DNA of 64,000 nucleotides, taken from positions 1,550,001-1,614,000 of the forward strand of contig NZ_CP101823.1 of the NCBI RefSeq assembly GCF_024498175.1. The letters are read 5' to 3'. Source of the stretch: Haloplanus salinarum (GTDB lineage: Archaea; Halobacteriota; Halobacteria; Halobacteriales; Haloferacaceae). A program made the translations under genes and the position numbers. Below the pieces are notes generated by a model. That model was not told the DNA's origin. It did no database searches and saw only the letters and a program-made list of their open reading frames with translations. Below, in pieces: positions 43,935-53,199 of this stretch (the stretch's first letter is position 1; each line of letters starts with the position of its first letter).

Positions 43935-44214
43935 ACCGGCATGTGGCTGGCAGCCAGTCACATTGCTTGCCGTTCTTCTCGCCCGAGAGTTCGCGGGACA
44001 GTGTGCGCCGCCACTTGGAGTCTCGTCTGGTGTGCTGATACAGGGTTTCTCAAACGAGTTTCACCACGTATGTTGTTTCTATCAGTAGGCGTCGCCCCAC
44101 GTTACCGAAACGACCGGTTACGGTCGCCATCCGCATCCGCACCCTTGGCAGGAGGTGAATTTCAGTTCACAGAGACGATAAGTGGGATGGAGGCCTCCAT
44201 TCGTGTGAAGCGAG
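43935..44214. other. Intergenic
   Basis: 280 bp with no gene seen; tcacagagacgataagtg at about 44167-44184 may hold the promoter of the FMN reductase gene. Confidence 0.3.
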
Positions 44215-44796
44215 ATGACCCGAGATACCCAGGTAGTGGCCGTCTGTGGAAGTTTAGCCGCCGAGAGCGTGACTCGCGTCGCGCTTCGGGAGACCTTACA
44301 GGCAGCACAGGCCGCGGGTGCACAGACCACGCTCGTCGATCTCCGGGAGTACGACCTCCCGACGTTCGACGCCGACAATCAGGATGCCGGTGACGCCCCG
44401 GCACTGCGAGCCCAGTTGCGGCAGGCAGATGCGATCGTGCTGGGAACGCCGATGTACCATGGCTCGTTCAGCTCCCCGCTCAAGACGGCACTGGATTATA
44501 GCGGCTTCGACGAGTTCGAGGACACGACTGTGGGGTTGTTGGCCGTCTCCGGCGGGTCCTTCCCGACGACCGCGCTGGAGCATCTTCGATCGGTGGCCCG
44601 AGCACTCGACGCGTGGCCGCTGCCTCTCGACGTAGCCATTCCCGACTCATACGAACAGGTCGTCGATGGCGAACTCGTCGAGGAGTCACTGCGAGAGCGA
44701 GTCGACGAACTCGGCACGAAACTCGTCGAGTACGCCGACGTTGCACAGTACCCTGCCACCGCATCCACCTGCCAAGCCCAGCCCCACGCAGATTAA
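44215..44796 (+). CDS. NADPH-dependent FMN reductase family protein
   Basis: 193 residues with a flavodoxin-like fold: VVAVCGSLAAESVTRVALRE at the first strand/phosphate loop, ADAIVLGTPMYHGSFSSPLK (the GTPxYHGSxS flavin-binding loop), LDYSGFDEFEDTTVGLLAVS and GGSFPTTALEHLRSVARALD. It is like SsuE/azoreductase-type enzymes that reduce FMN or quinones with NAD(P)H. A broken HxlR-type regulator follows 5 nt downstream, and HxlR proteins often control such reductases. Confidence 0.9.
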   Translation: MTRDTQVVAVCGSLAAESVTRVALRETLQAAQAAGAQTTLVDLREYDLPTFDADNQDAGDAPALRAQLRQADAIVLGTPMYHGSFSSPLKTALDYSGFDEFEDTTVGLLAVSGGSFPTTALEHLRSVARALDAWPLPLDVAIPDSYEQVVDGELVEESLRERVDELGTKLVEYADVAQYPATASTCQAQPHAD

Positions 44797-44801
44797 CACT
44801 C

Positions 44802-45182
44802 GTGTCAACCACGACCACTCGTCGAGAGGAAGTACGGTCGAAAAACGTCGAAGCGTGCCCAGTCGTCCAGACGCTGGAGGCCGTTGGGACGCCCTGACGG
44901 CTCCAGATCCTGTACGCGCTCCGTGACCCGGAACTGCGGTTCGACGAGCTCAAACGCGCCACCGGTGGCCGATCGAAGACCGTGTCCGACGCGCTCGATG
45001 TCCTCTCGGAAAACGATCTCATCACGCGACGAACCGAGGAGGCAGCCCCTATCGCCGTCTACTATCGGCTCACCGAGAAGGGCGAGACACTCGTCAGCCG
45101 ACTCGACGACGTGAGCCAGTGGGCCGTCGAGTGGATGGACGCCGTGGACGATCCCGACGACTTCAGGAGGCGGCTCCGGTAA
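44802..45182 (+). pseudogene. HxlR-type regulator with in-frame TGA
   Basis: From GTG 44802 the frame reads EACPVVQTLEAVGTP, meets TGA at 44895-44897, and continues in the same frame RLQILYALRDPELRFDELKR, TVSDALDVLSENDLITRRTE to a stop at 45182. This is a full-length HxlR winged HTH (about 126 residues) in which the TGA replaces the Trp of the usual GTPWRL motif: a single TGG-to-TGA change. The usual redox-sensing Cys (EACPV) is present. It is inactive unless the TGA is a sequencing error or is read through. Confidence 0.85.
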
Positions 45183-45273
45183 TACCGAAGGAACGCTGAC
45201 AGCGCACCGTCACCGCCGGTTCGTCTCTCGAGAACCCGAGAATTATCTGGGTGGGTACAGAACGGTTGGATGT

Positions 45274-46182
45274 ATGACGGGGGCGAGTGGCGAGTTCCCG
45301 GCTGAAATCGATCCACAGGACGCGTTTCAGTTGTTCAGCCATGAGTTGCGCCTCGAAATCCTGTTCGCCCTCTGGGAGGCCCCGGAATATGCGCTGGCCT
45401 TTTCGGAGATTCAGGACGCTGTCGATGAACGGGATTCGGGCAAATTCACCTACCATCTCGAACAACTCACCGAGCAATTCGTCAAAGAGATCGAGGGACG
45501 GTACGTCCTTCAGTACGCTGGGCATCGCGTCATCGACGCCATCCAGAGCGGTGTCTTCCACACGTCGCCGACGGTCTCTCCTGTCGAAGCACCCGGAGCC
45601 TGTACGCGCTGTGGGACGACCCCTCTTTTCGAATATGACGAGCATCTCGCGACCGTTTCCTGCCCGGACTGTGAGACCAAACGCATCGAATATCCGTTCG
45701 ATCCCGGTGGATTCCAGGGTCGGTCGATCGAAGAGGCAATCGAGACGTTCGACCGCCGGACAACGTACAAGTGGCGACTGGCTTCGAGTGGCGTCTGTTT
45801 CGTCTGTGCTGGTCGCGTGTCCGTTACATACACCCAGACCGCTGCCGACATCGAAACCAACGACCGCTACCGTACTTTCTTCGCCGCTGATCACCCCGCC
45901 CTCTTCCATCTCAGCTGTCAGAACTGTAGCTTCTACAGCTACATTCCGGTTGGTATCCGTCTCTTAGATAATCCGGTTGTGGGTGGCCAACTTGCTACGA
46001 GCGGACTCGATACGACCGACCAGTTTCTCTGGGAGTTTCCCTTCGTTACAGACGGGGAATGCGTCACCGTCCAGAGTCGTGACCCATGGGAGGTCACCGT
46101 CGAAGCACCGACACCCAACGGCAAACTCGCTGTCACGCTCGATGCGGACGCCACCGTCCAGTCCGTCACGCTCGAACCGTGA
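45274..46182 (+). CDS. ArsR-type wHTH with zinc-binding C-terminal domain
   Basis: 302 residues. An N-terminal ArsR-like winged HTH (about 15-95: FQLFSHELRLEILFALWEAP; GKFTYHLEQLTEQFVKEIEG) is followed by a haloarchaeal Cys-rich domain (DUF7351-like) with paired CxxC motifs at CTRCGTT, CPDCETK, CFVCAG and CQNCSFY, probably two zinc sites. This architecture is common in haloarchaea and is read as a transcription regulator whose effector is unknown. Confidence 0.88.
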   Translation: MTGASGEFPAEIDPQDAFQLFSHELRLEILFALWEAPEYALAFSEIQDAVDERDSGKFTYHLEQLTEQFVKEIEGRYVLQYAGHRVIDAIQSGVFHTSPTVSPVEAPGACTRCGTTPLFEYDEHLATVSCPDCETKRIEYPFDPGGFQGRSIEEAIETFDRRTTYKWRLASSGVCFVCAGRVSVTYTQTAADIETNDRYRTFFAADHPALFHLSCQNCSFYSYIPVGIRLLDNPVVGGQLATSGLDTTDQFLWEFPFVTDGECVTVQSRDPWEVTVEAPTPNGKLAVTLDADATVQSVTLEP

Positions 46183-46340
46183 CCGAGCGCGCCAGGTATT
46201 GTGCATGATACCTAGCCTCTTGTATTCTACCTGAAAGATTAGGCGGGGCGCTCGGTAGGTCTACGTGGTATGTGCGACCCAGCGATTCACCACCGTATCG
46301 GCACTCGAACCAGCAACTACGGCAACCACTCCGGAGGAAC

Positions 46341-47108
46341 GTGGCGACGGGAAAACTCGTAGATGGCACGTGGGTAGAGGCTCCCGAGCGCGGACACGAC
46401 GATCGGGGATTCGACGCGTGGATCGGTCGGACGAACGGAGACGGTGAGCCCGAGTATCCGGCTGAACCGGATCGATACCACCTGTACGTTTCTCGGGCGT
46501 GCCCGTGGGCACACCGTGTAGCACTTACGCGCCGTCTGAAAGGACTCGAAGACGTGATTTCGGCCGATATCGTCGATCCGCTCCGCCGAGACAACGGCTG
46601 GGAATTCACCCCATCGAAACGGACCTGCACACCGGACTCGGTACACGGATTCGAGTATCTCCGCGAGATTCACACGCAAGCTGATCCGGGATACACGGGA
46701 CGTGTGACCGTCCCTGTCCTCTACGATACTGCCACCGAAACCATCGTCAACAACGAGTCTGCCGATATCGCTCGGATGCTCGACGAGGCCTTCGACGCCG
46801 ACGCCACCAACGATGTTGATCTGTCTCCCCCACACAAACGAGGCGAAATTGACGCGATCATCGAGTCGATCCACGACGACATCAACCCGGGTGTGTACAA
46901 AGCCGGGTTCGCGGACACACGAGATGGGTACGAGACAGCTGTCCGAAATCCCTTCGACGCGCTCGAACAGTGGGATAGTGTCCTCGGAGTTCGCCGATTT
47001 CTCGCCGGCGACCAACCGACACTTGCCGATGTGTTCCTGTTCCCGACGCTCTATCGCTTCGGCGCCGAACTCCGCTCGGAGCGATTTCTCGATGGGAGCC
47101 CTGGTTGA
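46341..47108 (+). CDS. GST-type glutathionyl-hydroquinone reductase, C-terminally truncated
   Basis: 255 residues from GTG 46341, which has ggagg 3 nt before it. The fold is the omega-class/ECM4 (YqjG) type: the catalytic Cys in YVSRACPWAHRVALTRRLKG, the cis-Pro/ligand region GRVTVPVLYDTATETIVNNE, SADIARML, and the helical domain ending LAGDQPTLADVFLFPTLYRF. Family members run about 50-60 residues further; here the sequence leaves the family at GAELRSERFLDG and stops, 62 nt before the KaiC-like gene. The thioredoxin half is complete, so activity is uncertain. Confidence 0.8.
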   Translation: MATGKLVDGTWVEAPERGHDDRGFDAWIGRTNGDGEPEYPAEPDRYHLYVSRACPWAHRVALTRRLKGLEDVISADIVDPLRRDNGWEFTPSKRTCTPDSVHGFEYLREIHTQADPGYTGRVTVPVLYDTATETIVNNESADIARMLDEAFDADATNDVDLSPPHKRGEIDAIIESIHDDINPGVYKAGFADTRDGYETAVRNPFDALEQWDSVLGVRRFLAGDQPTLADVFLFPTLYRFGAELRSERFLDGSPG

Positions 47109-47170
47109 CGCCGGCGATAACTCTGGATCGAGTGCGAAGACACATATGGCGTCAGAGTCCCAGTTCATAC

Positions 47171-48637
47171 ATGAGCGAAACGAATAATAAGGGCCAAGAG
47201 CGGGTCGTAACCGGCATTCCGGGCGTGGACGATATTCTCGGCGGCGGCTATCTCCCCGAGTCCGCCACGCTCGTGCGAGGCGAACCCGGCTCTGGTAAGT
47301 CGATCTTTTCGTTACACTTTCTCGCTGCTGGTCTGGATACGGACGAGACCGGGCTGTACATCAACCTTGGCGAACCGGAGGACTACATTCGGGATACTGC
47401 CCGGCACTTCGGCTTCGCTATAGATGCGATCGAATTCCTCAACCTCTCTGCCTCCGGCGACCAGTTTCAGGGCGAGGAGACGTACACCCTGTTCGAGTCC
47501 GGTGAAGTGGAAACGCCCTCGCTCGTCGAGAGCATTCGCGCGGAGATCCAGGAGATCAACCCGGATCGGGTCGTGGTGGATCCGGTCACCGAATTCCGGT
47601 ATCTCGCCCCCGACGAACACCAGTTCCGATCTCAGATCCTGGGCCTGATCAACTTTCTCAAAAGCGAGGGCGCGACGGTCCTGCTCACTTCACAAGCTGC
47701 CGCGTCGATGCCCGACGACGATCTGCAGTTTCTCGTCGATGCCGTCATAAACGTGAAAGCGGAGGCGGATCGTCGAACGATCCACGTCTCGAAGTTCCGT
47801 GGCTCCTCCGTCCGATCCGGTCACCACACGCTCCGGATCACCGACGATGGCATGCGAGTGTGGCCACGACTCGATCCCAACCGCCACGAGCGTGAGCACA
47901 ATTCGACCAAACTCTCCTCGGGTGTTCCGGCACTGGACTCACTGTTGTCGGGTGGCCTCACCACTGGAACGATCACGTTTCTGAGCGGGCCGACAGGGGT
48001 CGGCAAGACAACGACTGGCCTCCAGTTCATGAAAGAGGCCGCAGGCAGAGGCCAGCGCTCGGTCCTATACAGCTTCGAAGAAGACCACAACACCCTCTTC
48101 GAGCGCGCGGAAGCCGTCAACATCCCGGTGACCGAAATGATCGACCGAGGGACGCTCAACGTAGAGGTGATCGGCCCCGAAGAACTCACGGTCGACGAGT
48201 TCACCCACCACATCCGATCGGAAGTCGAAGACAAAGACGCCGAAATCGTGATGATTGACGGGACCAGCGGGTTCGAGCAGTCGCTACGCGGCGTCGACGA
48301 AGACCCGATGCGGGACCTCGTCAAGGTCGGTCGCTACCTCCGCAACATGGGCGTGACCGGACTGGTGACGAACGAAGTCCACAACATCACCGGTGAGTTC
48401 CGCGCGACCGACCAAGGCATGAGCTATCTCGCTGACAGCATCGTCGTCCTACGCCATGTCGAATACAAGGGCTCGCTCCGGAAGGTGATCGGCGTCCTCA
48501 AGATGCGCACCAGCCAGTACGAAAACCAGCTCCGGGAACTGGAAATCACCGAACACGGCCTGCGGGTCGGGGACTCGCTGCCCGAACTCCGGGGGATTCT
48601 CACCGGCACACCGACCTGGGATGATGATGGAGACTGA
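47171..48637 (+). CDS. KaiC-like double-domain ATPase
   Basis: 488 residues with two RecA-like KaiC domains. Domain 1: Walker A GEPGSGKS (37-44), Walker B around PDRVVVDPVTEF. Domain 2: Walker A GPTGVGKT (273-280), Walker B AEIVMIDGTSGFE. Domain 1 keeps the glutamate in NLGEPEDY and domain 2 in YSFEEDHNTL. These archaeal KaiC homologues are signalling ATPases without a KaiA/KaiB clock. The gene lies 23 nt upstream of a multi-PAS kinase in the same direction, and such a KaiC/kinase neighbourhood recurs in haloarchaea. A longer N-terminus is rejected. Confidence 0.93.
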   Translation: MSETNNKGQERVVTGIPGVDDILGGGYLPESATLVRGEPGSGKSIFSLHFLAAGLDTDETGLYINLGEPEDYIRDTARHFGFAIDAIEFLNLSASGDQFQGEETYTLFESGEVETPSLVESIRAEIQEINPDRVVVDPVTEFRYLAPDEHQFRSQILGLINFLKSEGATVLLTSQAAASMPDDDLQFLVDAVINVKAEADRRTIHVSKFRGSSVRSGHHTLRITDDGMRVWPRLDPNRHEREHNSTKLSSGVPALDSLLSGGLTTGTITFLSGPTGVGKTTTGLQFMKEAAGRGQRSVLYSFEEDHNTLFERAEAVNIPVTEMIDRGTLNVEVIGPEELTVDEFTHHIRSEVEDKDAEIVMIDGTSGFEQSLRGVDEDPMRDLVKVGRYLRNMGVTGLVTNEVHNITGEFRATDQGMSYLADSIVVLRHVEYKGSLRKVIGVLKMRTSQYENQLRELEITEHGLRVGDSLPELRGILTGTPTWDDDGD

Positions 48638-48660
48638 GTCACGGACGGGAGTGGATAGCA

Positions 48661-50850
48661 ATGGCGATGACTCCTGAAGCGGTACACGACTCCCCGGCCC
48701 GGGTCCTCCCGCTCATCGCGGATTCGGCCAATCGCCAGTTGCTCGAGAGATGGATCGACGACCACCCCTCCTACGAATCCGTGGACTTCTCGGGGGACAT
48801 CGAGGACGCCGACTTCGATGTCTGTATCCTCGACAAGGGGGCGTTCCAGGAACACCTCGATGCGCTCCGTGCGAAGAAGACGGCGGCGGCCCCCGTTTTG
48901 CTTCCGTATCTCCTGTTGCTTCCGGAGTCCGGGGCGGATATCATCGAGTCGGATGCCGGTCAGCTAGCCGACAACGTGGTCACGGAAACGATCGACGAGA
49001 TCGTCTCCCTGCCGATCCAGCAGGCCGAACTCAACTGGCGACTCGAGGCGTTGCTCCGACTCCGGAATCAGTCGCTCACCTTGCGAGAACGAGAGCACGA
49101 GCTCGAACGCCAAGTCGATCTCTTCGAGAAGGCGCAGGATATTGCGGACGTCGGAGCGTGGGAGTACGACGTCGAGGCTGAAGAGGGCTGGTGGACCGAC
49201 GAGGTTCGCCGCATCCATGCGCTCCCGGACGACACGACGCCGTCCCCGGAGCTGAGCCTTCAACATTTTCACCCCGAGGACCGACCGATCGTCGAAGATG
49301 CGTTCGAGACGGCTATCGAGGAGTGTGAGCCGTACGATATCGAAGTCCGACTCATCGATGCGGATGACAACCGGCGATGGGTTCGAACGAGGGGTGAACC
49401 CCAGTACGAAGACGGGAAACTGGCCCGCATTCGAGGGACGATGCAGGACATCACCGAGCGCAAGGAGCGCGAACTCGACCTCCAGCGCATCAAGCAAGCG
49501 GTCGAAGCCGCTGGCCACGCGATCCTTATCACCGACCCCAAGGGGAGAATCGAGTACGTCAACTCGGGCTTTGAGGAGACGACCGGCTTCACCCAGGCAG
49601 AGGTCGTCGGTAAGACACCGCACGTGTTGAACTCCGGTGAGATGCCGGATGGGTATTTCGAGGAGTTCTGGAACACCATCCTCTCCGGAGAGGTGTGGGC
49701 AGAGGAAATCGTCAACCGTCGGAAGAACGGGGAGACGTACACGGCGATGCAGACGGTCGCACCCGTCATCGACGGTGACCAGACTCACGCGTTCGTGGCA
49801 GTCCAAGACGACATTACGGAACGCAAAGAGCGAGAGAAGACACTCGAACGGCGGACCCAAGCGATCGACGAAGCGCCAGTCGGCATCACCATCACCGATC
49901 CGGAACGGGAGGACAACCCGATGATCTACGTCAACGATGCGTTCGTAGACCTGACGGGCTACCCGCGTGAGGAGGTGATCGGGGAGAACTGTCGATTCCT
50001 CCAAGGCGAGGGTACCGACCCGGACAAAGTTGCCGAAATTCGGGAAGCGATCGACGCAGCGGAACCGATATCGATCGACCTCAAAAATTATCGCAAGAAC
50101 GGAACGATGTTCTGGAACCACCTCGAAATTGCACCCGTACGGGACGATGCAGGTGCTGTCGTCAACTTCATCGGATTCCAACAGGATGTCACCGGACGCA
50201 AGGAGCGCCAACGACAGTTAGAAGTTCTCGATCGAGTGTTACGCCACAACCTGCGCAACGATATGAACGTGATCCGAGGACGAGCCGAGACGATCCACGC
50301 CGAGACGTCGGGCGAGGTTGCAGCATCCGCCGAGACGATCGCGGACACGAGCGATCGACTGATCCGACTGGCAGAGAAAGAACGTCAGATAACGGAATTG
50401 CTTCGGGAGGATCCGACACGCGACCAAATCGAGGTACGTGATCGTCTCGAGGACGTCGTTTCGAGCGTCGGTTCGGAGCACTCGGACGCGACGATTGCCG
50501 TTGAATGTCCTGACGACGTAACTGTCGAGGCGATACCACAGTTTGGGCAGGCGATCGAAGAACTCGTTACGAACGCGATCATCCACAGCGACTCGCCGTC
50601 GCCCGAAGTCACTGTTACCGTCACCCGGACTGACGAGACGGTTCGTATGGCAATAGCCGACAGCGGGCCACGCATCCCCGAGATGGAACGGGACTTATTG
50701 GAAGACCAAGCGGAACAAACACCGCTGTACCACAGGAGCGGTCTCGGGTTGTGGCTCGTGAAGTTAATCACCGCCCGGTCGGGCGGTACCATCACGGTTG
50801 AGGAGAATTCGCCAGCCGGCAACATCGTCAGAATAGAGCTATCACGGTGA
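48661..50850 (+). CDS. Receiver-like, three-PAS histidine kinase
   Basis: 729 residues, soluble. Residues about 10-135 form a receiver-like domain (FDVCILDKGAFQEHLDALRA) whose last part is degenerate. Three PAS/PAC units follow: the first from about 160 (QDIADVGAWEYDVEAEEGWW), the second from about 280 (AGHAILITDPKGRIEYVNSG), and the third from about 400 with the LOV-like GENCRFLQGEGTDPDKVAEI. In that motif the Cys fits the flavin-binding GxNCRFLQ of blue-light LOV domains. HisKA has His near 529 (RVLRHNLRNDMNVIRGRAET), with N-box ELVTNAIIHSD and G2 RSGLGLWLVKLITARSGG. It is cotranscribed with the KaiC-like gene. Confidence 0.9.
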   Translation: MAMTPEAVHDSPARVLPLIADSANRQLLERWIDDHPSYESVDFSGDIEDADFDVCILDKGAFQEHLDALRAKKTAAAPVLLPYLLLLPESGADIIESDAGQLADNVVTETIDEIVSLPIQQAELNWRLEALLRLRNQSLTLREREHELERQVDLFEKAQDIADVGAWEYDVEAEEGWWTDEVRRIHALPDDTTPSPELSLQHFHPEDRPIVEDAFETAIEECEPYDIEVRLIDADDNRRWVRTRGEPQYEDGKLARIRGTMQDITERKERELDLQRIKQAVEAAGHAILITDPKGRIEYVNSGFEETTGFTQAEVVGKTPHVLNSGEMPDGYFEEFWNTILSGEVWAEEIVNRRKNGETYTAMQTVAPVIDGDQTHAFVAVQDDITERKEREKTLERRTQAIDEAPVGITITDPEREDNPMIYVNDAFVDLTGYPREEVIGENCRFLQGEGTDPDKVAEIREAIDAAEPISIDLKNYRKNGTMFWNHLEIAPVRDDAGAVVNFIGFQQDVTGRKERQRQLEVLDRVLRHNLRNDMNVIRGRAETIHAETSGEVAASAETIADTSDRLIRLAEKERQITELLREDPTRDQIEVRDRLEDVVSSVGSEHSDATIAVECPDDVTVEAIPQFGQAIEELVTNAIIHSDSPSPEVTVTVTRTDETVRMAIADSGPRIPEMERDLLEDQAEQTPLYHRSGLGLWLVKLITARSGGTITVEENSPAGNIVRIELSR

Positions 50851-51088
50851 CAGTTCCGTCCGGACTCGGGGGGTACGAAATAGTATCGTCATCGCCGACG
50901 GATACGTCTTCGCGGCAACGAGCGGCGGTGAAGTTCGCGCGATCACCGCTGAACGGGAGAGTGGCTTCCATCGAAGTTCGCGTCCGACCGAGTCGCTCTC
51001 CGGAGAGAACGGGATCGCACGACAGCGGCGGGCTGAACGTCGACGTCGTCGCCACTGGAGACACTGGTGGTGCTTTCGTTTCGCTACT
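50851..51088. other. Intergenic, no gene seen
   Basis: 238 bp downstream of the multi-PAS kinase with only shadow frames. Confidence 0.3.
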
Positions 51089-51261
51089 GACCGATTCCGA
51101 ACGACGGCGGGTTCGTCCCGTAGTTCGCTGCCGCTACGGCGTGGCGCAGGGCTGCTAATTGTTGGATCGCTGGGTTCTCTCGGCTGCAATCAACTGGGCC
51201 CCCGCAGTTTCGAGAGCTGGCAGTGGTTGGTTACGAGACGCCGTCCTGTCGCTGATTGAGG
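51089..51261 (-). repeat. Dispersed repeat, copy C (partial)
   Basis: About 173 bp matching the distal half of copies A and B: ccgattccgaacgacggcgg, gttcgtcccgtagttcgctg, ctctcggctgcaatcaactg, ending cgctgattgagga. The half of the repeat that adjoins the ribbon-helix-helix gene is absent. Confidence 0.65.
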
Positions 51262-51630
51262 ATGCCGACGAAGTGTCTCAGGGCTATCCTCCGTGCCCCA
51301 CTCCGATAGCACACTGAGAGCGCTGGATCCCGTCCGTGATTGGATCGCCAAATCTACCGGGAGTTCTCGGCTACGGCGCGACGAAGAGCGTGAATATCAC
51401 CCACCGACCGTAGGCTCCCACCTCGTCTCCGTGCGCCGGATCGAGGTTCTTTACTCCGTGACGATGTGGCCGGCGTGGAGCGCAGTCCCGAGCGTATCGA
51501 TTCGTTGTCCGTCTTCGTATCCGCCGACGCTCTCCGGAGAACGCGCTCCGATCCACGGTTGGCGACGAGCGTGACCGTCGGTTCTTCCCCCCGCGGGTCC
51601 GTTCTTCCGGGCAACCGCAGAATAGAGGCA
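51262..51630. other. Intergenic, no gene seen
   Basis: 369 bp; frames on both strands are short and Arg/Ser-rich with no recognisable motif. Confidence 0.35.
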
Positions 51631-52073
51631 TCACGACGCCCGTCGCCGAACGAGGTAGACGAGGAGAAAGGCGGCTGCGACGGCGAGTACGGGTGATTCG
51701 TACGGACGATCGTGGAACGTCAGAATCGATGCTGCCACGACGAGCGCACCGGCAATCACCGCGTAGCCGAGATTGGGGTCGGCCACGCTTCGTCCATCGG
51801 CGGGCTCCGTGCGGACGACCAGTTCGCCACGTTCGAGCCGGTACAGCGTTCGATCGAATCGAGAAGGAATCCGTGCCAGTGCGGAAAGCGATTGGCGTCC
51901 GCCCACGTCTCCTCGATGATCGTGTCGAGGTCGCTCTCGATCAGTCCCTGCTCGACGAGGAACGAGCGCACGACCGCGAGGAAGTCGAACTCCGGATCGA
52001 ACCGTCCGGTACGCTCTGCGGGAACTCGAAGACGAGGATTTGATGACCTCCCGGATTTCATTCGCCGACGCAC
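51631..52073 (-). pseudogene. 3' remnant of an ABC1/UbiB-type kinase
   Basis: Upstream frame: FDPEFDFLAVVRSFLVEQGL, IESDLDTIIEETWADANRFP. After a frameshift near 51900: LARIPSRFDRTLYRLERGEL, VVRTEPADGRSV, then the two C-terminal TM helices YAVIAGALVVAASILTFHD and VLAVAAAFLLVYLVRRR. This is the C-terminal quarter of a UbiB/AarF atypical kinase. The kinase core is absent and the frame is broken. Confidence 0.8.
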
Positions 52074-52111
52074 GACAGCGTGTCTACTCGCTCACGACCG
52101 CCGAGTCGTAG
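52010..52111 (+). pseudogene. C-terminal fragment of a winged-HTH regulator
   Basis: 34 codons, YALRELEDEDLMTSRISFAD then ARQRVYSLTTAES and a TAG, the recognition-wing end of a PadR/MarR-like HTH. No N-terminal part is present upstream, where the antisense UbiB remnant begins. Confidence 0.6.
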
Positions 52112-52227
52112 GGATGCGAACGGGGAGGGTGCCAGCTCCGTCGATTGCGGTCGATCGTACTGCCGGCTGGATATCGATACGGGGACGCACCCCTCGGGGA
52201 GACCAGTCGCCGGAAAGAGTGACAGTA

Positions 52228-52899
52228 TCAGTGATCGTGTCCGCCGCGGGTGAACTGCCCGGAGAACGCCCGCTGGACGACTTCGGGGAGGGCCGGGTGG
52301 ATATGAATACTCTCGCGGATGTCCTGTACGGTTCCGGTGCCGGCCGTCATCGCGACGACGACTTCCTGCACGAGCGTTGAGGCGTCGGGGCCGACGATGT
52401 GGCAACCGAGTATTTCCCCGTCGAGGTCGACGAGCACCTTCACGAAGCCTTCGGCTTTCATCGCGTCGCCGCGGGCGGTCTCCTCGTATCGGTAGGTGTT
52501 GGTCGCGTAGTCCCGCCCGGCGGCTCGCAGGTCGCTCTCGCTGGCGCCGACGCCAGCCACTTCCGGCGAGGCGAACACCGCGAAGGGCATCGCGCTGTAA
52601 TCGACCGCTTCGAGGTCGCTCCCGAAGATGTTTCGTGCGACGGTCCGTGCTTCGTGGTTGGCGTTGTGTTTCAGCAGGTACTCGCCGACGATGTCACCCA
52701 GCGCCCACACGCCGTCGGCGGCCGTCCGCAGGTACTCGTCGGTTTCGACGAACCCCTGCTCGTCGGTTTCGACCCCCGTGGCATCGAGGTTCAGCGTATC
52801 GGCGTTCGACACCCGTCCGGCGGCGATCAGTAACTCGTCACCCGTCGCGGTCACGCCCGGCTCGTCGTCGACTCGACCGGGTTGTTCGTGCGTTGGAGG
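52228..52899 (-). pseudogene. C-terminal half of a dihydrolipoamide-dehydrogenase-type flavoprotein
   Basis: About 220 codons: the end of the NAD domain (TATGDELLIAAGRVSNADTL), the FAD-contacting GVWALGDIVGEYLLKHNANH, the dimerisation domain (FASPEVAGVGASESDLRAAG; GEILGCHIVGPDASTLVQEV) and the catalytic His-Pro near the end (IHIHPALPEVVQRAF). The N-terminal half with the FAD GxGxxG and redox-active CxxxxC is missing; the frame meets a stop just upstream at about 52902. A GTG at 52854 could start a truncated product. Confidence 0.85.
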
Positions 52900-53199
52900 T
52901 TACGATCACGGGGCCAGCACTCCCGATAGCATCCGCCCTGACGCTCGGTGGCGTCGTCGTTTCCGGTGTCGTTCGGCGGAGTCAGCGTCCGAACGGCGTC
53001 CCCGGCAACTCGAAACGGGGAACCACGGGACGCTAACCCGATGTTTCCGAGTCAGAGTCAGGTGGGGAATAATAAACACGCGTCGGATCCAAGAGGCACG
53101 TATGAGTCGCGTCCGACTTCGCTCCCACCGGAGGCGTCTTCACCGGCTCCCGAGGCTGGTGGTCCCGCGACGGTCGTACGGGAGGACGACGGGGGACCG

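Noticed and set aside
48964-50211. 415-codon frame antisense to the multi-PAS kinase
   Set aside because: The plus-strand kinase has all expected motifs; the antisense frame mirrors its codons and has none.
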